Part shown: positions 11,301-23,300 of the stretch, one piece after another
How positions within the stretch are numbered: position 1 is the stretch's first letter
Layout of the letters: each line of letters starts with the position of its first letter
Assembly: GCF_028583425.1 (NCBI RefSeq)
Contig: NC_072794.1
Location: forward strand, 31,989,232 to 32,053,231
Source: Eublepharis macularius
Taxonomy: Eukaryota > Chordata > Lepidosauria > Squamata > Eublepharidae
Direction of reading: 5' to 3'
DNA length: 64,000 nt
Made by a program: the position numbers and the translations under genes
The notes under the pieces: model-generated
The model's input: only the letters and a program-made list of their open reading frames with translations
Told to the model about the DNA's origin: nothing
Database searches by the model: none

Positions 11301-14300
11301 CCAGGGCCAGTGAGCCCATTGAGGCCAGGTAGGCGGTGGCCTCAGGGTGTGGGGTGCTGGAGGGAGTGCCGGAGGAGGCGCGGAGGACAGAAGCGCGCGC
11401 CACAGAGCTGCAGCTTCCTATCCCTCCTGCCCCACCCCGCCGCTGCCGCCAGCACACCCCCCCAGCCGGGCGCAGCAGCTGCGGGCAGGCATTTACAGCA
11501 GTGCAAGCAACTGAGCGGGAGAGCTCGGAGGCCACCCACGCACTGTCCCTGCCACCTGTTGCGGCGATCGGGCCGGCGGTGCACATGCTCCCGTGATGAC
11601 GTCACACGTGTGTGTGCTTGTGCGTGTGTGCTTGTGCACGTGCGGGGGCGCCCGGCCTGCCAGCCAGCTGCGAACACCGAAAACCCTGGCACCGCTGCTG
11701 ATAGCAGCACATAGCTCTAATACTAACTGCGTGGTGTGTGTTATCGTGTCAGGATTGCCATCATTGTTCCACCACAGCACTGACTGGCAAAAAACAAGAA
11801 ACCTCTGATGTGATAAATGCCAAAGCAAGGAGTAAGTGTTGCTACATGTCACAGGGATTACAGAACTTAATGAGGCAAAGCCGTTTCAGCAGCTGCACTG
11901 AGTTCTGTGAAATGTTCTCTTTTAAGGCAGCTCTTCTTTAATATTTATTGATTTAGAAAATTCCATCTCTCCAGAAACTTGTTTGAGACAAGTAAAACAG
12001 TTCAGTAAACATGTAAAACAGAATGAGAAGAAGCTACAAAAACCATCAACATAAAAAGCTGGGGCCTAGAAACAACATTCAGCAGCTTAGAATAAGAATC
12101 AGAAAACGGTCATTTGATTAGAAGGAGACCATAAAAACAGCTTTAAATGATGGAACTCCCCAGTTAAAAGCCTGAGTAAAAAAGTGTTTTTGCCCTGATG
12201 CCTAAAGAAGTAGGCATCAGGTCAGCCTCAAAGGTGGGAGGGCATGCCAAAGGTTAGGTGCCACAATGAGAGTCTCTCTACACGTTACTAAGTACCTAGG
12301 GATGCTCAAGTGCAGGATTGTATGTGAAGTCCTCAATTCACGTGCAGGCTACTCTTGCTCTGCTCATGTGAATGCCTCTTTCACGGGAGCTCCCTTGTGT
12401 CATTGCACCTGCAAGTGATCCCTGACGGCAAAGCGCCAATTCAGCTCTGTTTTTGCTGTGAGAACAAGTACTGTAGGCTCCTTTGAATTGCCAATTTGCA
12501 TTTCTTTAAGGTGTGAGAAAGTGTCAAGATCTGCATTTCAATGAATGGATATGGGGGAAACTGGGATACTCTTAGCAGTTGATATCAAACATGAATGAAT
12601 TCATGTGGAGCAAATTGAAGTGTGATTGTGCAAGCGAGTGCATAGAAAGTTGGAGGGGGGACATGTGAAATGAGATTCACTTGAGCATGCCTAGGTTCTT
12701 AGTAACGTGTTTAGAGAAACTCTGAGAAAGCCCTGTCTCTGGTTGCCTCCTACCTCGTCTCTGCAGAGAGCTGTGCTTGAGAAAAGGATCTTAACTAGCA
12801 GGATGGATAGTATGGAGGGAGGTCCTTCAAGTACCTAATGCATCTCCTCCAAGACCTTACAGAACAGTTTTGTTTTCTCCAAAGTTCAATCTAGGAGAGG
12901 AAAAGTGCATTTGTATTGAATAAGGTGGGAATGCTTGGAAACCATGTTCAGGGTATGGACGGGGATGTTAGAAGGGCACTGGAGCAAGCCAAGCGGAGTG
13001 GTTTTTATGGCACTGCATGCCAACACTGAGACTCCCATCTAGGTGAGACTCAGCCTACAAAGCTGATGGTGGATATCAGCTCACCCATTGCCTCCTCCCG
13101 GTTGGTGGCAGTGCAGGAGTAGGCAGTGAGTAAGCAAACAGCAAATCAGTGCTGGCGAAATGTCTCAGTCAAGCAGCCTCTGCAGCACTGGCAGCACTGC
13201 TGGCGCTTGACTCTGCTTGCTCATGGCTGCCAATGGCCCTCCAAGACAGTAGCCCACCAGAACTTTCCCAGTAAGTTAAATGGCCAGTCCGCCCTTGACT
13301 GGATCTGCTGTTACGAATGTTATTTCATTCTAAATGGTTCCTGCAGAAGGCTGCTGGTCTAGTTACATACTGGTTGCATCCAGTATGGCATTTTGCCCAG
13401 TTTTGGCACCATGTAGAAAATCAGAACACAAGCATAGTCTGTTTTCTGACTCAGCTCTTTTCTCAGCTAAGACCAACACTCTTTGTATAACCTGATTTCT
13501 TTGGTTCCCACGTGGCTGCCAAAATTCTGATGTGTTCTTAACCTTCCCCAATGCTTTCCTGTCTTCATTGCATGACTTGACTTTCTTCTGGGTAGGGATT
13601 GCTCTGGCTGAGTTAGACAACATGACACCTTCGGAACAGATGGTGGTGAAATGTGCAGCTATCATTGGTGTGACTTTCAGCACGGAGTTGCTCCTCCACA
13701 TCCTCCCAGATTGGACCAAGATGAAGATGAACCAGACGCTGGCAGCCCTGGTGGAATCCCGTATCTTTGAGTGTTTTGTTGAAGGAAAAGTGCAGCAGAG
13801 TGGCCAAACAATGGGTGTATTCTCCCAAGAACTTTACAACTGCCCTTTTATTGAGACAGCAGCTAAGGGAGAGTCAGGTAGGTCCCTTCTTAGGAAGCTG
13901 TACAAAACGCGCAAGTCAAATGCTTATGCAGAAAGATCCTAAAGTGTGCATTTCGAGTTAAAACAGGAGACAAAACGGTATGTGCCTCCCTGAGCTCCTT
14001 AGAGGAAGGACAGGATCAAAAGAAATGGCGAGAGGGCAGTGGCTCAGTAATAGGTGATGTGAAAGACCTCAGCCTGAGACCCTGGAGAGTCGCTGCCAGT
14101 CTGCGTAACCAATACTGATCTTGATAGACCAGTGGCGGAGCCAGTTTGGTGTAGTGGTTAGGAGCACGGGACTCTAATCTGGAGAGCCGGGTTCGATTCC
14201 CCACTCCTCCACTTGAAGCCAGCTGGGTGACCTTGGGCGAGTCGCAGTTCTCTGGAGCTCTCTCAGCCCCACCCACCTCACAGGGTGATTGTTGTGGGGA

Positions 14301-17300
14301 TAATAATGACACACTTTGTAAACCGCTCTGAGTGGGCATTAAGTTGTCCTGAAGGGCGGTATATAAATTGAATGTTGTTGTTGTTGTTGTTATTATTATT
14401 ATGTGTTCATGTGTGTTCATACATAGATACGCCGCTGGTAATAAATGTATCTTAAATGAGCCTTATCATATAGGCAGGATTATTCCCTGTCCCCATCTTG
14501 TAAAGCATGGCGGAATATGAATGCCTTTAGGTTTGGGCTGAAAAAACAGCTTAGAATCTACCCAATAAAATGAGTTTAGCTGTTCTTGTTTACAAAAACC
14601 CTTTTAGTCTCTCATCACAGTAGATTTCTTTGGGTAGGTGGGTGGAAGTTACCAGTTTGACACTGAGGCCGAACAGCAACTTGTCTTTCAGATCTTGCGT
14701 CAGTCATTGCCTATCGGATCAAGCAAGAGGAGGCAGTGATGCAGTGCAAATTAATGGGTTTCTGCACTCCGCTGTTGAAGGAAGCAGCCTATGAGCTCTG
14801 GCTCAAGAGCCAGAAAAGAGCTTTGCACCTCAAGTGTGCCAGCTATCTGGAAAGCGATGCTCACCAATGCAAGTACTGTGGGGAAGGGGATTTCATTGCT
14901 TTCCATCGCTATGCTGTGGATGGCATGCTGTGGAAAATAGATTCGGAGGAGCTTAGAAATGAGGCAGAGAGGGATATCGTGAGCGAGGCTGCCTCAGACC
15001 TTGTTTCTGCCATGATTCTAACCGCAGGTAAAGTTCTTCATTGTCACAAGTCTGTGGGGATGTTGTGAGGGCTGCCCTTGGTCATGGGGTCCAGGAGACC
15101 TCAGAAATGGGGAGAGACTTTGACTATCGCCAGAAGCAGTTGAGATGGGGACCGTTGCTGCTGCTCGCCTAATTATGCTCACCGTTACTGCCAAGTTGCT
15201 GAGGGATTGTGAACAAAACAGGAAAGCTTTGAAGGGAAGTGAACCCTTTCCTTCCTTCCATGAGGCAGCAATAACAAGGGGTATTTAGGGGTAGTAACAA
15301 CTTATTCCAGACTAGCAACAAAGCCCGTTGTGGGTAAAAAATACAATGGGCTCGAGAACAGGGAGGGCAGGCAGGCAGGCATTCGCTCCTCCTCCATCAC
15401 TGATTCCAGCTGGTGAAGGAGGGGGTGGGCATTGTCTTCTACTCCACACTTGATCTGCCTGATCTTGGCCAAGTGAAGGGGTGGTGGGCTTTGCTACCTG
15501 CTCCATGTGTGATACATGCCAGGTAAAGGGGGATATTGCCTCCTATTCTGTGCCTGACTACAGGTGGGTGAGGGGGGGCAGGCGTCGCCGCCTGCTCTGA
15601 GCCTGATCCCACTTGGATGAAGGGGGCTAGGTATTGCCACCTGCTCCCCGGTGGGTGAAGGGAGGAACAGGCATTGCCTCTTACTCCATGCCTGATCCTG
15701 ACAGGTGAAGGTGGGCGGTGGGTTTTACTACCTGCTCTTCTCCTGATTGCAGCAGGTTGAAGGGGGGGGAGGCATTGCTGCATGCTTGGCTCCTGACTCT
15801 GGCAGGGTGAAGACAGGGTGGTCATTGCCGCCTGCTCAGTGGCTTATTCTGGTAGATTGAAGAGGGCAGGCATTGCCACCTGCTCTGCTCCTTATCCCAG
15901 CTGGGTGAAGGGAAGAAAGGCATTGCCTCCTTCTCTGCACCTAGCCAGGTGAAGGTACAAGGTGGGCATTGCCACCTGCTCCACTCCTGATCCCAAATGG
16001 GTGATGGCGGGAGGTGGACATTGCCACCTGCTCTGTCACTAATACCAGCTGGGTTAAGGCAGTGGGTGGGCAAATCCACCTGCTCTGCTTCTGATCCCAG
16101 CTGGGTGAAGGGAGGGGTGGGTATTGCCAAGTGATCCATTCCTAATACCAGCTGGGTTAAAGTCAGGGGTGGCATTGCCACCAGCTCGGCTCCTAATAAC
16201 AGATGTGTTAAGGAAGGAGGGGAAATTCCATCTGCTCCGCTCCTAATACCAGCTAGGTTGTCAGACGGTGGGCATTGCCACCTGCTCCACTCCCAAAACC
16301 AGCTGGATTAAGGAGAAAAGTGGGCATTGCCATCTGTTCTCCTCCTAATACCAGCTGGATTAAAACAGGGGGGGCATTACCACCTACTCTGTTCCTAATA
16401 CCAGCTGGGTTAAGGTGGGGGTGGGCATTGCCACCTGCTCTGCTCCTAATACCAGCTGGGTTAAGGCAAGGGGCAGGCATTGATGCTTGCTCCACTTCTG
16501 ATCCCAGCTGGCTGAAGGGGGGTGGGCATTGCCACCTGCTCCGCTCCTGATCCTAGCTGGATGAAGGGGGGTGGGCATTGCCACCTGCTCCATTCCTAAT
16601 ACCAGCTGGGTTAGGGCAGGGGATGGGCATTGCCAACTGCTTTGCTCTTGATCCCAACTGGTTCAAAGGGGGGCGGGCATTGCCACCTTCTCCGCTGCTG
16701 ATACCAGCTGGTTTAAGGCAGGGGTTAGGCATTGTTACCTGCTCCGCTCTTAATACCAGCTGGGTTAAGACAGGGGGTGGGCATTGCCATCTGCTCCACC
16801 CCTATTACCAGCTGGGTTAAGGTGGGGTGGGTGGGCATTGCCACCTTCTCCGCTCCTAATACCAGCTGGGTTAAAGTGGGAGGTGGCCTTACTCAATTAT
16901 ATAGTAAGATTATTATATTAATGCTAAGGGCCTCTGACTGGATATAGCATAGGACCTCAGCATGTCTAAGGGGACTTACTAAAGGAATAACAGTGCAATC
17001 CTAAATAGAATTACACCCATCTAGACACATTGATTTCAATGAGTTTAAAAGAGTGTAACTCTGTTTAGGATTGCACTATCAGGTTGTAGCAAAATAGAAT
17101 CAGTCAGAATAAGATTTTTTTTATAAAAGGAATAGGATTGTAATAAAACAGAGTTTTAACTATAGAGTTGTAAAAAGGATTCTTACTTCCTTTCCTGAAA
17201 CGTTTTGAGCAGTTTTCTTCTTGCATTGGTTGTCGGATGTGTTGTCCTGTTTATATTGAATTGTTTGTTTATATTGTTTTTATTGCATTGTCTTCTCATT

Positions 17301-20300
17301 CTGTAACTTGCCTTGACTAGCGGACTATAAATGAAGGCAGTAAACAAAGTCTTAATCCTGTCCTGCCCCTTCCTGACACAGCTTTGCAGCAACGGAAAAG
17401 CCATCATGGTTGTGTAGCACATGTCTTGTAACAAAAAGTTTAGCCCCAAAGGCAGGGTTGTGGGGTGGGGGGGGGGGGAGTTCATGCCTTGTGACCTAGT
17501 TGTGAAATACCACCACAAGAAATGTTCAGATCAGCACCTTTTCTATTTGACAGACTCGGAGGAACGCGTTTCTGATGCTTCAAACGAGGTATTCGTGTCA
17601 AAGCTGCCAGTCATTCTCCACAGGCAAAGTAAAGGTAAAACTCCCTTCCCAAAAGGACACTGGAACTATGTGATGGGTGGATGAATGGCACTGCTGATGG
17701 AAACCTTGAGTGCTGGTTTACTGGGAAAGTAAAGAATGAGCTGTGACCAGCTAGCTTAAACCTTTTGGGCTAAATAGCGTTATTTTGGAGTTCCACAAGA
17801 TGAAGGAAAATGTGCATCTCTTGATCCTGCATTAACCTTGAGAATTTTCACTCAGGACTAGAGATGGGGACAAACAGAAAAAAACCCCGAACATTATGGT
17901 CGTTGTTCATTGCCATCCACGAACAGGGGCTCATGAACAACCACGAATATGGCCCTGTTCACAAACATGTTCGTGGTTGGCTGTTCGTGGGGGCCAGCAG
18001 GCTCTCCTCCAGCCATCATCCAAGTTTGGTCAAGATCCCTACTGCACCACTCCCAGAAACCTGACTCTCTCTATCAAAATGCCAACAGCACCTGTCTCGT
18101 CCTCTCCACTGTCTGCAAACTAAGCCAGAGCTGGGAGCTCCCCTCCCCCCTGCTCTTTGCTCCCTTGTAACAAATTTGGAGCTCCACACTTGGAAGGAAG
18201 ACCTGCCTATCAAGCTAAATTGGGCTTAGATTGGGGTTTCCAGGGCAACAGCAGGAGTTCAGACAGAGTTCAGACAATCCCTGCCTAAGTTGCCAAGGGA
18301 ATTGATTGCAGGTGCCAGACTGTCTGGCTTGATGAACAGCAACGAACAAGGCTTGTATCGACCACCTGTTCATCTAGAATGGGGCCTCATGAACAGCTTG
18401 TTCGCAAACAGCAGATTGGGCTTTTTTTTGTTTGTATTGCTGTTCGTGCCCATCTCTACTCAGGACATGGTTCCTGTTACATTACCAAATGATTCACAAT
18501 ACCAGTGACACAAAATGGGCTTTCCTACAGAAGCAGGGAGAGACTGCTGCCTTCATCCTCTTGTGGATTCCATAGGTGGCTTGTTGTTTCCTGCCTGCAT
18601 GGGCATGATTGAGGGAGCGCTGCATAGCCAAGAGAGGATGGCCCCAATGTCGGTACCAGAACTCCCATTTCCTTTTACTATTCCTAGGCATGAGAAAGGA
18701 AAGCTTGGTGCAATGGAAGAAAAGGGATAGGAGAGATGGGTCACTTTCAACCATGTCAATTTAAATTTTTTTTAAAATTAGTATTAAACAAATAAACTAA
18801 CATATAACAATAGTATTATAACCATAACAACGATGAAAGAAATTTTCCGCATTACATCTGAAGATAGATTTAACAAATAGATGAATGGAATATTAAAAAA
18901 TATTCCTTATTATACAGATCATTGTTTATTTTTCCCAAAGTAAAATTCTGTTTTCTTTTACTGTTAATATGCTATAAACATACTAAATAACTATAGTGAA
19001 ATTTAATGTTTTGCTCTTAATTATTAACTATTAATACAACAATGATTTATATTGAAGCCAATCTTTTTACCTTTTTTACTCTTTTAAATCTACTTTAACC
19101 ACTTAACTTGTAAATATTTTATTCAGATGATTATTAATTGAATTATAATACTAATTATGTACTTCCTAAGCCACCTACCCACCCCTCCCTAACCCTTACT
19201 ACCCCTTTGCATAAAAGTAAACCTTGCATCTTGATTGATAATTAAAGTATATAATCTTAATATATTAATATCTATTAGCTATATGTATAGCTCTACTGAA
19301 TTAGTGTGTTACTTCACACACCAATTTTGGGTATGCTACTTAACCCCCCCCCAAAAAGGTAGAGCTATAAAACAGGGGGAGCTATGCTGAGAGGACTGTA
19401 ACCTCCCTTCCCCCAAACCTTCATTTGTTTTAAGGCGATCAATGGGTATTATAACGAACTATATATATATATAAAAGTATGCTTAAATTTCCTCCTAAAG
19501 TTCTTGCAGGCATAAAAGGGAACATCAAATATGTCTGATAGGAATCTTGCTCTCTTTCTGTGGTGAAAGCAGGTCAACTGATTTCCTTTTCTGATTGGAT
19601 TTATTCATTTCTCTTTCCATAGGAATTTCCAGCTCAATAGAATTTAAAAGATCTGTTCCTGTGTCTGTGTCTGTAGCAACATACAGCTTTCCACGATATA
19701 TCACCAAAAGCTTAGTGTAGTTCAACCATTTATAGCAAGTGTTGGTCTTTCGTAGCACTTCAGTTATAGGCTTTAATTCTTTTCTTTTAGCAAGAGCTTC
19801 TTTTGGGAGATCCACAAATACGTAGACTGGCATGCCTTCATATGGAATTGATCCTTTTAATCTTGCTTCTTCCAATATTTTCATTTGTATGCTTTGATTT
19901 GGTATTTCAATAATAACGTCTGTTGGGATCATTTTACTTTTAGCTTGTAATACTCTGCCGACTCAGTAAGCATTAGTAATGAGCGGGGCTGTTTCATTTT
20001 CCAGCTTAAAATATTTTGCAAGCCACTTTGAAAGGAGCATTGTGAGATCTTCATTATGGGTACTTGATACATCAAGCCCCCTTAGCTTAAAGCGATTTTT
20101 CCTGGCTGCAGCCTCGAGGTTAAGAATTCTGTCCTGTTGAATTTCAATTGCTTTTTGCATAACAATTACAACCTTCTGAGACTGCAAACTAGAGTCTAAA
20201 GCTTTCTCGGCTTTTTGGTTAACAGTTTGCAAGTCAAGCTTTATTTCGGCAAGCTGATTAGTCATTGGGTTGATTAGATTAGTTATATACAGAATAATGT

Positions 20301-23300
20301 CTTGTCTCAGTTTTGCTAGCTGCGGGTTTAAAGCTATTTCATTTTGATTTACCTTTTCTGTGGCATCGTTAAAAAGATCGTCCACCATTTTGGATGTTTC
20401 TTCCCTGTTGCTGTCTGCTAGCACCGGTTCTTTAACAGTCGAAAAGAACGTCTGTAGGTTCCTTGTCACTTTGGAGTTGTTTTTCCTCTTTTTTGTGATG
20501 GATTATGCATATTTTTTGTCAATCCTGTTTCGTTGTATGCTGTTTAATGAAGGTTTGGGAGTTGGGAGGGACAGAGCTCTCTCAGCACGCGTCTGGCCCC
20601 AAAGGAACCCTCGCCACCCACCCCCCAACCATGTCAATTTTAGTAATGGCTTTGAACACAGATGGCTTTAAAAGGGGAACCTCTACAGGTCATTAAATCT
20701 AAAAATTTAAGTTTTCAAAAAAATGGCTCCGTGATTGTGATAATACTTTAACAATGGGAGACAATATGGTCGTCAAAACTACTCAATTCGTCAATAGTAA
20801 ATATCAAGCTTCAATCATATAAAATAATAACTAGGTGGTATCTTACCCCCCCCCCCCAAACTAGCTGCTATATACTTCAAAAGTTCACCTTTATGTTGGA
20901 AAGGATGTGGCGAACCAGGTACTTATTCACATTGCTGGGGGAAATGCTCCCTTTTAGAAGAATGTTGTAAATCGGTCTTGAATCACATATTTGACATGAC
21001 TGGATATAGTATACCATTGAAACCAGAGCTGATATTTAAAAAAGAAAATTGGCTAAAATTTAGGTCCCATGCACATATCATTGCAGATTTTACTGGCTGC
21101 TGCAAGAAAATTTGCACAGCAAACTGTAAACTGGGGGTTAGCATCCTCCAGAAACAATCTAAAAATATAATCTGAACAGCCAGGGAGCCTCCTAACACTT
21201 AAGTACTTTAACAAAAAGTCTTTTTTAAATTCATAAACCAGTTACAGGGATGGTTATAGTTACCAGTCTAGAAGAGGAGGATGTCTGTAGAAGAGAGCAG
21301 CTTGAGCAACCAGTGCTTTGCAGCAAGAAGGGGGTTCAGACATGCAGTCCAAGGATGAGTGGGTCCAGAACACACATACAAGGCTGGGGGCAGCCCAATT
21401 ATACTCTGAAATGTACCCTGGGGCAAGATGGCCTCTTCTGTCCAAAAACAATAACTTAATGGCTGTCTCCAGAGGAGAGACAATAAAACCGGGAAAGGTT
21501 TAGTAACACCTTCCTAGGTGTTACTAAAAGGAAAAAGGTGTTTGATGATCCAGTACAGCTGGACAGGTGGTGTCCATGAGTGGCTGATTGATGATCCATA
21601 AGTAGCACAGAATGGGAGAGTGGATAAGGGTAGATCGGCAGGGTGTGGAGGTGATTAAATCAGGAACTCCTGGAAGACTCTATTGTCTTAAGATCTTTGC
21701 ACATCTCTGGAGGTTTGGGGCTGACGGCCAGTCTTGCGAAATGCAGATTCCTCAAATGAGAAGAGACTTCATAAACTTCATAAATAATGGCAGCTAAAAT
21801 TATATAGTTATATGTAAGGTTTACGCATATGGTATTGTATCTAATAACTAAAACGGTACCTGTAAGATTTATTTTACTTGTACTGATAATTCTCTATTTA
21901 TATTTTAAAATAAAATATTTGAAAAGTTAAAAAGGGGGGGAGCCTCCACATCCAGAGGCAGTAAGCCTCTGAATACCAGTGCCAGGAGGCAACATCAGAG
22001 GATGACCTTGAGCACTCTGTCCTGTTTGTTGTCTAGCAAGGCAACAACTCAGTCTCTTGCAGCAAAAATAAACAGGTGGCCTCTTAAAAGCTAACAAAAT
22101 TAATTCCAGTATGAACTTTTGCAGACTTCAGCCCTTTTCTTCAGGTGCAATGGATCAGACATTTTACATAACAGGATTAAAAGAAAAAAGAATAGGGTCA
22201 AGGTCCAGGAAATATAGATTTGAATTTTATATAATTACATTTCTTTCCGTCATGCTTACATTTCCAGACCTCTTGAACCCGGTGTTTGCTTCTTTCCATG
22301 CTTCCTCTAAAATGTCACCATCATGTTCACTGGAACTGAGGGAGTGGGCTGTGGTTTTCTGAGGTACCACAAGACCCCCATTTAAATTTTCAAAGTGTTC
22401 ACCTAACAATGTTGAGTGTGGATGCAGCAAATGCAGGTTTGTAAACATTTGCATCCTCTGCATATGTTTTTCGGGGGGACAGGATCCTGTCAAACCTGCC
22501 CCGACTGTTTAGGTTGACTAACCCCAGGGATTTTTTTCAGGGAAAAGAGGTGGTGGAACTCAGTGATGGAACTCAGGACTGCACAATGACGTTACTTTGG
22601 GTTAGCTAGAACAAGGGGGGAGTTTTTTAAAGTTTAAATCGCCCTCGGCAAAAATGGTCACATGGCTGGTGGCCCCACCCCCTTATCTCCAGACTGAGGG
22701 GAGTTTAGATTGCCCTCCACACCGCTCAAGCAGTGCAGAGGGCAATCTAAACTTCCTCTGTCTGGAGATCAGGGGGTGGGGCCACCAGCCATGTGACCAT
22801 TTTCAAGAGGTGCCGGAACTCCGTTCCACCGCGTTCCAGCTGAAAAAAAGCCCTGACTAACCATAAGATAGCCTTTTAGATGCCATTAAGTTATGAGCTA
22901 GACATTTAAAAAGATGCAGCTCTGAGCATCATTTTTGCTTGCTTGCCTTAGCAAATCTAAATACTGATGGCCAAAACAGATGCAATGCTGGGGATCTCTA
23001 CTGGCATTCCCAGATGTGAAATTGAGCTCTCAGAAGCAGCCAGACTGTGTGAGAGTGATATGGATCAGGGCTGTAATGCTTACAAAAGCCTGGTCCCCCA
23101 CCTGGAAATGGGCCCCCAGGCCTCTTTAAGCATGATGTGTGTGGGGGGGGCATATATGTGTTAGCTGGATGGAAGGACATTTCCAATTGTAAGAATATTC
23201 AGAGAGAGAGTTAAATATTTCCTTCCCCAGTCCAGATTGCTCCTTTAAAGGGGGACAACGCCCTCTTTACTTCTGGATGCTCACAGTTCGTTTGAATGTC

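Noticed and set aside
11310-11852. Several arginine/alanine-rich open frames
   Set aside because: High GC depletes stops on both strands; no family signature.
15439-16947. Many proline/glycine-rich open frames on both strands
   Set aside because: All are products of the 51-bp minisatellite unit read in different frames.
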